Source: Botryosphaeria dothidea
Lineage: Eukaryota > Ascomycota > Dothideomycetes > Botryosphaeriales > Botryosphaeriaceae
DNA length: 64,000 nucleotides
Direction: 5' to 3'
Assembly (NCBI GenBank): GCA_011503125.2
Contig: WWBZ02000082.1
Location: 3,038,001 to 3,102,000, forward strand
The notes below the pieces were generated by a model, which had not been told where the DNA came from, ran no database searches, and saw only the letters and a program-made list of their open reading frames with translations. The position numbers and the translations under genes were made by a program. Position 1 is the stretch's first letter. Each line of letters starts with the position of its first letter. Of the stretch, positions 20,935-32,897 are shown piece by piece.

Positions 20935-22727
20935 TTAACCCTCCTTAGTAGGGATATTCTCCTCATCTCCAGACTTGCTCTCCGAGCCTCCAGCATTGAC
21001 TCCTCCAATCTCTAGGCCCTCCTCCTTCAACGCTTCCTGCTGCGTCTCCGACAACTCATCCATATCAAGCGTCATCCTGGGACCGGTAAACCTACGATTA
21101 AACCGTCAGCAAAGGATTCAATTACTTGAATCATCGCCATCTGAAAACTTACCATTTCCGCGCATCGAAGAAGTAATACGCCAGACTGCCGCCCCAAACG
21201 CACATGTTCACCACGACCGTATAGTTCATCGTATCCGCCGTCGGACTCGGCCCGCCAACCGGGAACATGGACAGCAAGATGCCAAACACGAGGAAGACGA
21301 TGGCCATCCAGCCCAGCGGCGCGCTCAGCCTGCCCGTGTAGAACGGGCCCGGCTTGAACTTCTTCTGGCCCCACACGAGGCGGCAGAAGATGGGCGTGCC
21401 CCACGCGAGGTTGTTGGCCGCGACGGCGAGACTGAAGACGGCCGACGCGGCGGCGCTGCCGATCAGCGTCAGCAGCCCCAGGATCGCGGCGAGGAAGACG
21501 CAGCCCCACACCGCGCGCAGCGGGATGTAGCCGAACGACTTGCTGATGGGGCGGAAGAAGGACGAGAAGGGCAGCGCGCCGTCGCGCGAGAAGGCCCAGC
21601 TCTGGCGCGACGCCGCGACGGTGATGGACAGGCCCATCAGGAACTGCACGACGAACATGAGCGTCATGAAGCCCAGCGCGCCCTTCTTGCCCAGCGCGTC
21701 GTAGTAGATCTGCGCCATCGGCTGCCCGTACGACGAGCCGACGACGCTCTCGAGGTCCGGGTTGATGCAGGCGGCGATGACGATGCAGATGATCCAGCCG
21801 AAGAGCCAGCAGCTGCCGATGGACATGAGGATGCCGTACGGCACGGCCTTGGTCGCGTTGGCGGCTTCTTCGGACATGTGCACGCACGAGTCGAAGGCGC
21901 CGATGGTCCAGATGGGCGACAGCCAGCTGAGCATGAAGGCCCAGCCCGTCGGCCACGTCGTCAGGTTCGACGTCTCGCCGAAGATGTACTTGGCGTCGTT
22001 GCGCTGGTCCGCCCGGCCGATGGGGAGCGCGATGACGGTTGCGGCGATCAGGACGAAGTTGGCCACCACGAAGACCGTTTGGAGCTTGCCCATGATCTTG
22101 GACAGCGTCGAGGCGAGGATGCCGTGGCAGAGCACAGCGCCCAGGAAGACGGCGTAGATGACCCCGTTCGAGGGCTCCCAGTTTCCGTCTCTTGCGATCA
22201 CGACGACGGACAACAGCATGAGAGAGAAGCCATAGTCGATTGAGCAAAGACCGCCGACGAGACCCAAGGTATTGCTGTATCCGACGAGGAAGCTGAGCGC
22301 GTTACGGGTCTTGGGCGAGGCGAAATAATGGGTCCACCAGTAAAGACCACCACTTGTCGGCATGGCGGAGCCCAGATCAGCCATGGCTAGACCGACGATG
22401 AAGATGAACATGCTGGCAATGAACCATCCCCACACCAGGCCTACGGGGCCGGCAGGAATGCTGTAGGCGAGCGTGCTGGCGATTGAAGGTAGCAGTCCCA
22501 TGATCGAAAAGGCAATTCCGAAGACCTCGATGAGGGTGAAGTTACGGCGGAGCTCCTGCTTGTAACCAAGCTTTGCTGTTGAAATGCATTAGCACAGTAT
22601 CTTTGATGCGCACACTTTCAAGACAGTCGATCGCACCCAGAACGGCAGCATCTTCATTGCTGGCAAGACCCTCTGCGACGGCGACCGACGAGGCCCGTCT
22701 TTCCTTGACCGGCCCTTGTTCAGCCAT
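20935..22727 (-). CDS. Amino-acid/choline/GABA permease (APC superfamily)
   Basis: Plasma-membrane or vacuolar proton-coupled uptake of amino acids, GABA or choline. Exons are 22616-22727, 21153-22575 and 20935-21091; the product is about 563 aa. The start is ATG 22727 (MAEQGPVKERRASS). The family N-terminal mark LGYKQELRRNFTLIEVFGIA follows the first intron, then about 12 membrane helices: MADLGSAMPTSGGLYWWTHY (loop after helix 2), WLSPIWTIGAFDSCVHMSEE (the substrate-site SEE motif) and GYIPLRAVWGCVFLAAILG. The acidic C-terminal tail (DMDELSETQQEALKEEGLEI) is on the last exon. The first intron is only 40 bases with a GTGTGC donor; a GTCTTG donor nine bases upstream also keeps frame, so that joint is unsure. 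The Hnm1/Uga4-type branch fits best; the substrate cannot be told from sequence alone. Confidence 0.9.
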
Positions 22728-23614
22728 GGTGGCCCTCGAAGCACGCCCAAAGGATGGTAGCGGACGGAAGCTAATAGGGAAGAATGGCGATGGTGTGGGA
22801 CGGACGCAGGTGGTTGCAGCTGACCCTTGCCACAGTTATGTACTCCCCACCCTTCGGGCCCAGGCCCGCTATCAACAGCTGTTTAGCTCGATGCAACGCG
22901 CGGAAAAACGCCCGCACAGGGCTGATGATAAGCGTGACGGGCGGCGATCGCGTCAAGCTCTGAGGTCAGATAGGCAGGGAAGCGGGAAGGATCGTCGGTT
23001 GGCAGCTAAGCTCTACCAAGCCTGGGGAGGGGAAAGGGAGGACAAACGGCTGTCGCATACACATGCCGGGTCTGGCTGTAGCACCGTGAGCACTGGACGT
23101 GCAGGCTGGCGCCCAGATGGCCTTTGCCAGCCACTTGATCGGAGATATCCGGCATGATAGCGCCTCATTGGTCGTCACAATATGCGAGAGAGATGGTGGA
23201 GATAGGGAAGCTGGATGTTTTGGAGCTTATCAGTTGTCGTACCCCACAGCCAACGACCCCAGCCGTCAAACAGGCGGCCTGAGCGTCCCCGCTCGCGTCG
23301 GCCATCCCTCTTCGGCTAGGCTCAATCCACGACAATCGTTTCTAACATATTCATTCTTCTATATGGCCCCTAGTCCGGACATTATCAAATGCTCGAGCGC
23401 CATTGCTATTATCTGTTGACCGAAAACCCAGACTTACCGGTTACGCCTCACTCTCTTCTGAGCTCTCCCGCATCCAATCTCAGATAAGCACAGCTCGTCA
23501 GACAAACCCGCCAACTCCTCACGCGCTGCCGTCTTCCGATTGCCCAAGTTCTTCCCCCCAGAAAGCAAAACACCCCCATCATCTCACGTCACTCCAATGA
23601 AACGAAACATCTCC
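22728..23614. other. Intergenic: permease promoter and MFS 3' end
   Basis: No gene supported. Plus-strand frames here (for example 22573-23157) are shadows or low-information. Confidence 0.4.
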
Positions 23615-26060
23615 TCAATCACCCCTCCCAACCCCCTTCTCCACATCGCCATCGTCCCTCTCATCCTGCCGATCCTCCTCCTCTTGCCTCTCCCTCCTCT
23701 CCTTCAACTCCCTACAAAACGCACTATTCGCCCTGATCGTGCCCCCAAATCTCCAAAACACAAACGGAATCGCGCACAGCCCCAGCATCACAAACCCGAG
23801 CAAACTGCACGCCCACTCCACCCCGAGCGCCCCGTACATCGGCCTCGTCGCGAACGGCAGCACCGCCCCGAACACGCTGCGCGACGTGCCCGCCGCTGCC
23901 ATCGCGCTCGCCGCGAACACCTCGTACGCGTCGACGAGGTAGTTCAGGATCGCCATGAAGCACAGCAGGTAGCCGACGCCGAACGGCACGCCCGCGAAGA
24001 CCGGCGCCGCCCAGTGGATCGACGGCCGCGCCGTCCAGCCCGCCCAGAAGAGGCTGGTGACGATGAACGGCCCCGCGGCGCAGGCGAGCGGCAGGCGCCG
24101 CGCTTCTTCGTTGCGAGTCCAGGGGCGGTGGCGCGCGCGGGCGCCCGCGAGGAACGCGTCGTAGGTGAGGTACATGGCGCAGGCGATGAGGGCGCCGAGG
24201 CCGACTGGGTGGTGGGGGGTTAGTTTCTGTGTGGACGGTGGGTGGAGGGGGGGAGGGGGGGCTTACTGGGGAGGAAGGCGAGGCCTTCTTCGCCGGCGTT
24301 GAAGCCGTATGTACCTGAGGCAGTGTGAGTATTTCTTTTGTTTCGTCTTGTCGTCTTGAGGTATGGAAGGGAGAGAGAGAGAGAGAGAGAGAAGATTGAG
24401 GCATGAAGGGAAAACAACACCCACCTCGATACATGATCGGATACGCCTGAAAGAACATGTAAAAAACCGCGTACACAAAACTCAAGTACAGACACGAAAA
24501 CAGCACGATCCACTCGAACAGCATCATCCGGATCGGCCTGGTCAGCACCACCGTCACCACGTGTCGCACGTCCTGGGGCTCCAGCTCGATCGGCGCGAAG
24601 ACGTCGTCGTCTCCCGACTCCTTGCGCAGGCGCTTGGCGCGCCGCTTGAGGATGACCGGGCCGTACGTCTCGGGCATGGCGAGCAGCGGGATCCACGTCA
24701 CGCCCGCGATGATCAGGCCCAGCCAGAAAGTCCAGCGCCAGCTGACGACGGCGATGAAGCCGGATGCGACGGGGCCGATCAGGGGCCCGAAGGTCGTGGC
24801 GGCCATGAAGAGGGCCATGGCGCGGCCGCGCGAGGTCGGGTCGTTGTAGACGTCGGCGATGACGCTGTGAGATCGTCAGTCTTCAGCAGGCCCTTGCTCC
24901 CCGGTTAGGATGAGAGGGAGAGACTTACCCGCCGACGACGCTGATGGCACAGCTGCCCGGGATCCCGACGAGCAGCCGGAAGACGACGAGGCCTGCGAAC
25001 GTATCGGCCACGGCGCAGGCGAGCGTGAAGATGGTGAAGACGGCGAAGGCAACGATCATGATGAGCTTGCGGCCGTACGACTCGGACAGGGGCCCGAAGA
25101 AGAGCGGGCCGATCACGTAGCCGACGAGAAAGATGGAGGTCGGCAGGACGAGCTGGGCCTGGGAGGTGATGTGGAAGTACTCGGAGATCTGGTCGGTGGA
25201 GCCGGCGGCGAGCGAGGACGAGATGGTGCTGTTCATGACGGACATCATGGCGGCGAAGACGGGGAGGAATTTCTTCTTCTGAAGGATGTGTCAGTTTTTG
25301 GTGGTTCAGGGGCTGCTGTCTGGTGGGGTGGAGCTGGTGAGTTCGTTCTTCTCCATCATACTCTGACCATCGTCGTTCAGGGAAGAATTTGCGCTCAATC
25401 TCGGTGGGAAGACTTTCTTAGGCACCCAAGTCGCAGCGAATTCTCACGCCGAGGCTAGTACACCGTTTCACAAACCACAGCCTCTAAGCTACCTCACCAT
25501 GAAGACATATGTAGCATGCATGCTCGACGGCTCTACCCAGCTCCACCTGCCACCAGGATCTAGAAAGCATCCAGAAGATGCCACGCATCCGGTATAAGAA
25601 AAGAATACCGTATCGGAAAAGACGAGAAGACGACCACTGATGAAATGATATGCGCAACCATACCTCGCGACCAAACGACTTACCCAATGCCAATTCACAG
25701 GATTCTCGGGATCGTTCCTCGCAAACCCAATGACCCGCCTCGGCGCCTCGCCACTCTCGCTCTCGGGCATGGGCGTCGAGGCGCCGGACTCTTGGTCCAT
25801 CTTTTCGATGTCGAGCTGCTTCTGGGCATCGTGGGCATCGAGGTCGACCTGTCTCTGGGGTGCGTGTGGAAGATGGTCTAGCAAGAAGATTTCAGCTGTA
25901 GTGTCTAGTAGAGGCGTTGATAAAAAAGAAATGTTCGGGGCTGAGTATATCTCGGCTATAACGTACGGTGGTGCGGGGAATGCGGAGGTGCACTTGGGGT
26001 AGTGATGCCGTTATCGGCGCTGTGGCTGGACTGCAAGTCCGAGGATCGAGGGCTTGACAT
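23615..26060 (-). CDS. MFS drug/polyamine transporter, DHA1 type
   Basis: Twelve-helix proton antiporter, likely exporting drugs, toxic compounds or polyamines at the plasma membrane. Six exons: 25967-26060, 25684-25877, 24929-25278, 24425-24864, 24267-24314 and 23615-24204; joined, 571 aa with every phase matching. The start is ATG 26060 (MSSPRSSDLQSSHSADN). The cytosolic N-terminus ends in the family mark RNDPENPVNW. Motif A is GPLFFGPLSESYGRK, motif C region GIPGSCAISVVGG, and the middle of the protein has SWRWTFWLGLIIAG. The large central loop holds LKRRAKRLRKESGDDD, and the tail is highly charged (ERRERQEEEDRQDER). Intron 2 is unusually long (405 bases). Intron 4 carries a GA microsatellite. 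Neighbouring permease and GMC genes share the strand but no clear pathway. Confidence 0.92.
24371..24392. repeat. GA dinucleotide microsatellite in an MFS intron
   Basis: Eleven GA units inside the fourth intron of the MFS gene; read on the coding strand it is a CT tract upstream of the acceptor. Confidence 0.9.
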
Positions 26061-27032
26061 GGTTGAGGAGATATTGTGTGGGGGTTCGGGCGAAAGAAGA
26101 ACCTGGATGCGTGCATACGTGTGGATGGGGAAGGTATATGGGTGGTCGGTAAAAGAAGAAAAAGACGGGCTGCGGTTTTTTAACAGAAGAAAGGTGGTCA
26201 AGGGAGCAGCACGTAGGGCGGCCTCGACATGGGACCACGCGGTTTGCGTGATAAAATGGAACACGAGCTAAAAGGTCTGGAGGGCGAGGGCATGTACTCT
26301 GGCGTGCTACTGCAGATAACTGAGTGGCGGCCAATCTGTGACCGGTCGGGCAGCCAGCACCTCGGGTAGATGCTCGGTCCCAGGCCAGCACGAAGCAGCA
26401 AAAAAAGCAGCAGACGACAGACACATGCGGTTGCAAAAAATGGAAAGAAGGAACAGGACGACGGCTGTTGCATTGTTGGCGTCACGTCGGCACCCCTCAC
26501 TTTGGAGGCTTGGAGATGTTTAAGGCGGGCGATGATCTTCTGCAATGCACCAGTGAGTGTGGTTTGGATGACATGGACTCCTGCCTGGATGGGGAAGTGG
26601 CAGCTGGGGCCGCCGATTGCGGGAGACCGGGTATGACGGCAGCTAACCAATTCGCTGCAATCATAGGCGCCATGGTGTCTGCGCCCCACCACACTTGCTG
26701 AGTAATTGGGCACCTCATTGCCGAACTGCGGGCGGGGGATGCTGCTATCCGCCGGCAAAACGCCTGTCCTGCCGCGTGCGGCGCGACAAATGCCAGCCCG
26801 ACGTCTCTGAAACGCGAAGAGAGCTGATGGTGTATTTAAATACCGAGAGACAGAGCTGCGGTGCACGCGAGGCTTGAACAGAAGTGGCGTGGTCGAAAGG
26901 AAGAATGGCGAATATCGGAGCGCGAAAGAAGAACCATGTGAAACTCGAGAATAGCATTGTCGCTTTTGGTCCGGGATCCAGCTCTCATTACTGCAAGATT
27001 CCTCGTCGAGGCTTGGCGGATTGTTCTTTTTT
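26061..27032. other. Intergenic: MFS promoter and prefoldin 3' end
   Basis: No gene supported. Frames on both strands (for example 26198-26866) lack protein character. The stretch is moderately AT-rich near 26100-26200 and probably holds the MFS promoter. Confidence 0.4.
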
Positions 27033-27673
27033 TCATGTCTCGAGGTTGATGCTGCGGCCGAAGCGCGCGTACAGGGCGGCCTTGAGCTCCTCCATCTCGT
27101 CGCGCACGCCGCCCAGCTGCTCCTCCAGCGCCGCCACGTCCTTGTCGATCTTCTCCGTCGAGTCGCTCAGCAGCTCCAGCACCTCGGGCTGCGGCAGCGA
27201 GACGAACGAGTCGCCGATCTTGTACCTGCGATGCGTCACGTGACGTTCAGCAAAACGCGTCTCTTTCGAGGCTGTTTGCAGGTCGCAAAGAAAAAAGAGA
27301 CACGTACGGCACCTTGTCCTCCTCGTCCACGAGCTCCAGCTCCGTCGACACCTCCTCGAGGTCCTCCTTGTCCTTCTGCAACGCGCGGGAGAAATGGTTA
27401 GTTGACTCGCGCAATGTCGAATTTGAGACAACGTCACACGCATACCTGCTTCATCTTCAGCTCCTCCTCCAGCAGCTTCTCGCGCTGGTGCAGCCGGCTG
27501 AACCTGTTGATCTTGTCCTGGTCCTCGCGGCGCACCTGCACCTCCTCGCCGGCCGAGGCCTCGTCTTCGCGGGCGAGCTGCACGGCGCGTTAGCGACGGA
27601 ATTGCCCCTCACCCCTAACACTTCGGGTGCGGGGGTGGGACGGCGAAAGGAAGCGCACCATGCGGCGGTTCAT
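27033..27673 (-). CDS. GIM3/PFD4: Prefoldin subunit 4
   Basis: Beta-type subunit of the hexameric prefoldin chaperone, which hands nascent actin and tubulin to the CCT chaperonin in the cytosol. Exons are 27659-27673, 27446-27577, 27308-27375 and 27033-27225; introns of 70-81 bases all have sound GT-AG ends; the product is 135 aa, right for the family. The first exon encodes only MNRRM. Helix 1 runs through VRREDQDKINRFSRLHQREK (the family's DQ-IN-F mark), and the hairpin holds VDEEDKVPYKIGDSFVSLPQ. The second coiled-coil helix is LLSDSTEKIDKDVAALEEQL and on. The four-exon structure is needed to keep the frame, and none of the single-frame readings gives the full protein. Confidence 0.93.
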
Positions 27674-28204
27674 CTTTGGCTGGCGGCGCGTCGAAGTGAG
27701 GTTACGTGGAAGATGGTGTGTTGTCAGAGGGCACGCCGACGTGATTGGTCTTTCGTTGAGTTTGCGAGGGCTGCCGGAGGGACAGGATTTGCGCTCTTTG
27801 ACGTTCGTCTGCGCGAAGTCTGTGTTGTCGCGCCGGCCGCGACTTTTTGCTCGCCCGCACGGCAGAGATACCAGCACCACGGAAACTTTCATGCTTACCA
27901 CCGGAAAGCCTGCTTTTGCAGCATGAATCGGTTTCAGTCGCAACCTAACTTCCCGATCTATCTTTCGCGTTTCATGCTATAATAGTAGTTAAACTCGACA
28001 TTTCCCCCAACCCTGGAGTCATTCGCCCGGATCATGAGAAGTCATCCCTCTGCTCCTAACGACTCGGGTCTCATCGCCAAGACAAAAGACACATCGGAGA
28101 GAGTAAAAACGCAAACATAGAGCCTTTCTTCAACCTTACCCGCTACTCAATACTTTTCCAGCGAAAAGCTAACAGTAATAGAACCACCGCGCCCCGACCC
28201 TGCA
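27674..28204. other. Intergenic between two minus-strand genes
   Basis: Nothing coding is seen. Contains the prefoldin promoter side and the 3' region of the kinase-like gene; a TATA-like GCTATAATAG lies near 27975. Confidence 0.4.
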
Positions 28205-29577
28205 TCAACGACCCGTCCCTTCCCCGGACACCCACAGCCACAGAGCCTCAGCCCTCAACCGCACCTCCCTCCACTTCCAGCCCCACCCATCCACCCGCGT
28301 ACACGTCAACTCCCTCTCGACCGCAAACCCCAAAAGCGCGTCGTCCGCCCGACCCTCCCCCGCCTCCTCACCCTCCCGCACCCGATACACCGCACTCCGC
28401 CTCAACCACCCCACCACTTCCTCCGCCCCCACCGGCGCCCTGACAAAATCCCAATACAGCGCGCTCAGCGGCTCCACCCCCGCGAAAAACATCCCATCGA
28501 ACCCCTGCTGCGGCGCCGCTACCCGCAAAAACCCCAAGTAAGTCTTCAACGCGCGCCTCACGTCGTTGGCGCGGCAGTCGGCCCACTGGTTGCGCCGCGC
28601 CCAATGCCTGGTGCGGTGGTACGCATGGTCGATGGCGCGCACCTGGCCGAGGTCGCCGAGCAGCCACGAGCGGTGGGCAGGGGCGACGTAGATGTTGTCG
28701 GCCTTGACGTCGTCGTGGCAAAACCCCTTGGCGTGGAGGGTGGCGAGCGCGGAGAGGAGGCGGGCGAAGGACGGGCGGAACGAGGCGTCGAGGGCGGCGA
28801 GCGTGTGGTTGCCGGACTGCTGCGTGAGGGTGATGGCAAGGGAGGCGAGCGTGCCGTACGGGAGGTAGGGGGTGACGAGGTGCCAGGACGGGGTCGTCCA
28901 GGACGGGAGGAGAGGGCTTGTTGGGTTGGGGGAGAGGGCGATGAAGAAGTCCGAGGCGGGGATGAGGCCGTGCTGGAAGGTGTGTGGGCCTTGGTGGGTT
29001 AGGTTGGTGGTGCTGTGGTGCGGGTGGAGGCCGGCGAGCAGGAGAGTAGCTGGTATCTCGGTGGGCCATGTATTCAGCTGGTGGGAGAAGAGTTGCGACC
29101 AGGTCTCTCCCATCGGATGGCGGCCATTGTTGTAGTACGACTTCACGGCCACCGGGCTGTCCGTATGCAGGTCTCTGTAGATTGCCACATCGCCCTCGCA
29201 GCCGTGGCCGATGAGGTGCTGGAACTCATATCGGTTGTCGAATCGGTTTGCTTTCGCTATACGGACCGCTTGTTGCGGGTGAAGGTCGAGAGGTACTGTA
29301 GGCCTGCCGTCTTCGAAGTCTAATAGATCCAAAGCATCAAATACGGGTAGCTTGGTCTTGAATCGACCGTCTCGCAGGCATTCTGAGCGCGAGCATACGT
29401 CAGCAAACAGGCGTGACTCTATCAACGACTCATACCTGTGACGGCGAACAGGAAGGCTGCGAGGATAGCCCAAGCAAGGATGTGGATTGGTCTCAGACGG
29501 CGCACCAAGGCCAAGGAATACCCCGCAAGATGATGTGCTCCGCCCTGGATGATAGGCGGCCGGAGGAATCTTGCCAT
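28205..29577 (-). CDS. Membrane-anchored protein-kinase-like protein
   Basis: Exons are 29436-29577 and 28205-29382 with a 53-base intron (GTATGA...GCTGACGTATGCTCGCGCTCAG); the product is 439 aa. The spliced start (MARFLRPPIIQGGAHHLAGY) brings in a single hydrophobic helix, IHILAWAILAAFLFAVT, at about 31-47; the unspliced frame would miss it. The kinase-like domain has a glycine loop (LIGHGCEGDV, about 104-113), the ATP lysine in SPVAVKSYY, a catalytic loop CHDDVKADNIYV (about 267-278) with Asp, Lys and Asn in place, and LLGDLGQVR where DFG is expected. HDD replaces HRD. The fold and metal ligands look intact, so activity is plausible. It belongs to a poorly known fungal group; substrate and location (ER, Golgi or vacuole membrane) are not known. 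Confidence 0.82.
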
Positions 29578-31634
29578 GGCTTAGAATGATGAAGCTCGAT
29601 CTGAGCAGAAAAAATGACACTGAGTGTTGCATTTCCACGAAGTAGCCCGTCCATCACGACGGCTCCAACAAAGAAGGAGCATTGAAGGCTATACAGAGAA
29701 AGAGCGATGTTGATTATACTGCCAAGATGCTGTGCTGGACCATGGACCATAACCACAGCCACGATATCTCTTCTCCCAGCCATGGAGCTTGCTGTGGGCA
29801 GCTTCTTTGCACAGGTGGTATTTGAATGCAGCTTGGCAATACCTGGGCGAACAGCATGGGGTGGTGGTGGACAGGCTGTGCAAATACAGATTTGTGACTG
29901 CTCCAAGACGGTAAGGCGCACGGCAAGTATATTGCTCCTTCTGACGCTATTTTGACCGCCGTCTTGGTGATTATCATGGCCAGCATTGCAGCAGTACATG
30001 TGACCACACTTGCACGGCGAGCAGAAACCATCGTTCGGAGCGAATGCTATTTTAGCAGTCATGATATATCTGGGAGACTGCTCCTACTTACCTTAAATCC
30101 AATTGCAGCAGCATGTGGTGGATCGTCCGCGTAACTGTTGGGGGCAGAATTGACATGCACGTGGCTGTGTAATCATTGGCGAGTTCCCAATCGGGCACCG
30201 AATGAAACGACGGGTCACTACCAACTTGGCGAAAGCTCAGCTGTCCAGGATGAGCGAGTTGGTTGAGCGGCCTGGCCAAGTCCCGATGCTGCGGATGAAA
30301 CAACACAAGAGCAATAGACGCTCCGTATATAGATGTGTATTGGTGCTAAGCCTTGCGGATCATGTGAGGTCTTGGGCAGATGGAGAACAGGAAAGTATCC
30401 ATGCAAGACCCTGAATTTGGGTAGAGGTTCTGCCCTGTTGACCGCTCTTTGTGGGCGATGGCTCGAAAGAGGTGGGCTGGATGGATGCTGCGGATTAGGC
30501 GGCTTTCTGCTGTTTTAGGAAGTGATCGCGGGAGTGAAAGTTGTTTCGGGTTTCTTGGACTTGATAGCCCCCAAAAGTATCCACTGAGTAGCTGCAAGGC
30601 TATGACGAGTCGATACGAGACCGCAGCCTCGTCGGCGAAGTGTCGAAGCGAGAGTTTCCTTCTATGTTTTCCTCTGGCGTTGTTGCCTTGGTCACGCACG
30701 ACATGGCATGAGCGGCACAGTAGCTGGACAAGGCTGCGGTAGCTGCAGCAGCTGGAGACGCTTGGAATGTCGGCCGGTGACGGCGTCAAGCCTCACCCGC
30801 GCCTTTTTTGCAAGTGTCCTGAAGGCAGGTGATGGTGCCGGAAGAGGCTTTCTCTGACGAAAGCAAGGGCGCACAGGTTCGTACGACTGGTGAGCTTCGG
30901 CGACTACAACGGAGAATCGGCAGAGCGAGTCTCGCGATGCCGTCATACACACTGCACAACGACGGGAAAGCAGACCGGGCTAGGAAAATGTCGGGCGTGT
31001 GATTTGCTGAGTGGATGCCAGTAAGACGGGCGCTGGTGTTTCGAAGGAAGAGACCCGGCCTGTCGCGGGTAAGCTGGGCGGTAGCCGTGCATTAGGCTGC
31101 GAAGCAAACGCTATAATAAGAGAGCAAGCGGGGCAGGCGCCTGACGTGATTCGCTGGGATGGGCAGCTTTCTCGCTGGCTTGGCCGGCACAGCCCCCCGC
31201 AGGCAAGGCGGGACGAGCTCGACGTTCCGCATTCTGTGTAGCTGAGAGTTGGGGCTGCGCAGGGAGGGCCTGGGCTGACGGTTTTTATCATCTCAGCGCC
31301 ATCGCCCACCTGTTCTCTGAAGTCGCTCCGTTGACTCTGGCAAGTGCACTCCTCCAACCGCCTTGCGACAAGCTGCGAAAGCGACGCGCGAGAACAGCAC
31401 CACTGCCCGGTCACAGCGTCATGGCATGAGGCGTTCCCGGCTATCGATAAGCTTGTTTTAGGTACCCTCCCAGTATTATTTCCGCCGCCCGGCCTTTCGG
31501 CCCCGCTCCAACAACTCCGACCACTGTAAAGCCGCCGTGATGGCCACCAAGTATATCCTCGCTGACGCTCAGCTCAGCCTTCATATGACGCACCCCGAAA
31601 GCCGCTGGCCCATCAGATCTTATAATCAGCAACC
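29578..31634. other. Divergent intergenic region
   Basis: Lies between the minus-strand kinase-like gene and the plus-strand membrane-protein gene. Frames near 30346-30950 on the minus strand are open in more than one phase and partly protein-like, but I could not build a gene with consistent splice sites. Otherwise promoter and leader sequence. Confidence 0.35.
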
Positions 31635-32897
31635 ATGCCGCTTCCCTGGTTCGAGGTCGAGATTCGCCGCGCCCGAGAGGAGCAGGCCGAGCACGACTGG
31701 GAAGAATACGTGAACGCTGTCAACGACGCCTGGGAAGAACTAACAACTCTTCCCGCTACTGTCTTCATTATGGGCACCCCCTTCACTTTCGACAGCACCG
31801 GCATGCCGCCTTGGGTGAACACTCAAGAACCCCCCGACGCTCTCCAGGGCACCGATGGTCAGCCCTCAGTTCCGCAAACACAACCGGCCACTGCTCCGAC
31901 CAGTGAATCGGTTGTTATCGGCATCACTCAGTCGACTACCACGGCCATTCCCACTGCCACCGGCAGCCCAGGCGCGTCATCAGGCGCAACCATAACATCT
32001 CCCCTTCCGGCAACAACGTCGGCGGCAGCATCTGGAACGAACTCTGCAAGCCCATCAAAGAGTACGTGTAGTAGTACCACTTCCCCTTCTGGCTCAGATA
32101 GATACTCAGAGGGAGCAGCCTTAACGTCCGGGATCGGAGGCTATCCTGATAGCAACGGGGGAGTAACAAATCCACCAGGTCCAAACAATGGCGGCGACTC
32201 ATCGGATGGTGGACCACCACTCGGACTCATCTTAGCCGCTGTGATAATTCCGCTTCTGGTGATTACCCTGCTCGCAATTACCGTCTTCATCGTTCTGCGT
32301 CGGCGAAAACAGCGAAGAGACGCAGAGAATGCGTCACCATCAGAAGAGATGAAACTACGCCTCAGCGACGACGACTTCCTGCCTCCTGGACCACCTCCCG
32401 GAGAACCTCCAGTTCCGAGTCGGGAACCTACTCCACCGCAAGCACCTCCCAGAGCAGTGACTCCAGCAACACCTCCTCCTCCCGTCATCGTCTCAGCGAT
32501 GAATCCCGCAAGCAACTCATCGTACTTTACTGGAATCGACACCTCCGAGGCTCTTTCTGTCCGCACGAATTCAGTTCGTAGCGGTCCGAGGCAGGCGGGC
32601 TTCATGCTGGACGGAGAGTTTCACGAGGAGCCTCCACCACCTTACCGGCCTCGCAGTGTTCCTCCCATCTCACGCGATTCGAGCATGCGCACCAACAACC
32701 GCGCCGACTGCGCAAGCACATATCTCATGGCCGATGAGTCGCGACCAGTCAACCCGTTCGCAGATCCCTCGGATGATGATAACGATTCGATAGTGTCGGG
32801 AGTGGGGCCGTATCATCGAAGACCAGATGATCACCTGTCGGTCGTGTCTGACATATCATACCAGAACGAGCCGACAGCAGTACGTCAGGCCGTATAA
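31635..32897 (+). CDS. Single-pass membrane protein with Ser/Thr-rich ectodomain and PPPY cytosolic tail
   Basis: A 420-aa intronless frame from ATG 31635 (AACCATGCC). Order: a charged, helical, non-hydrophobic N-terminus (PLPWFEVEIRRAREEQAEHD) without a signal peptide; a Thr/Ser/Ala/Pro-rich stretch (about 75-190) like a glycosylated stalk; one transmembrane helix (LILAAVIIPLLVITLLAITV, about 197-219) with a basic stop-transfer (RRRKQRR); then a Pro-rich tail with EEPPPPYRPRS (about 333) and acidic NPFADPSDDDNDS. The layout resembles fungal Wsc/Mid2-like or mucin-type surface proteins, but the Cys-rich domain and signal peptide of those are missing. The PPPY motif is a classic ligand for WW domains of Rsp5-type ubiquitin ligases, so regulated endocytosis is a fair inference. 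Confidence 0.75.
   Translation: MPLPWFEVEIRRAREEQAEHDWEEYVNAVNDAWEELTTLPATVFIMGTPFTFDSTGMPPWVNTQEPPDALQGTDGQPSVPQTQPATAPTSESVVIGITQSTTTAIPTATGSPGASSGATITSPLPATTSAAASGTNSASPSKSTCSSTTSPSGSDRYSEGAALTSGIGGYPDSNGGVTNPPGPNNGGDSSDGGPPLGLILAAVIIPLLVITLLAITVFIVLRRRKQRRDAENASPSEEMKLRLSDDDFLPPGPPPGEPPVPSREPTPPQAPPRAVTPATPPPPVIVSAMNPASNSSYFTGIDTSEALSVRTNSVRSGPRQAGFMLDGEFHEEPPPPYRPRSVPPISRDSSMRTNNRADCASTYLMADESRPVNPFADPSDDDNDSIVSGVGPYHRRPDDHLSVVSDISYQNEPTAVRQAV

Noticed and set aside
20975..22247. Long frames on both strands within the permease gene
   Set aside because: Shadows of the permease coding frame; composition is typical of mirror translations.
15559..26060. A biosynthetic gene cluster (GMC enzyme, transporter, permease together)
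   Set aside because: No backbone enzyme (PKS, NRPS, terpene synthase, DMATS) or pathway regulator is present; same-strand order alone is not evidence.
30346..30952. Minus-strand frames with a CRSCHV motif resembling a zinc-cluster start
   Set aside because: The spacing does not fit Zn2Cys6 (six cysteines are not present) and competing frames are equally open.
31651..31672. tRNA B-box-like GGTTCGAGGTCGAG
   Set aside because: It lies inside the membrane-protein coding frame and no cloverleaf or A-box surrounds it.
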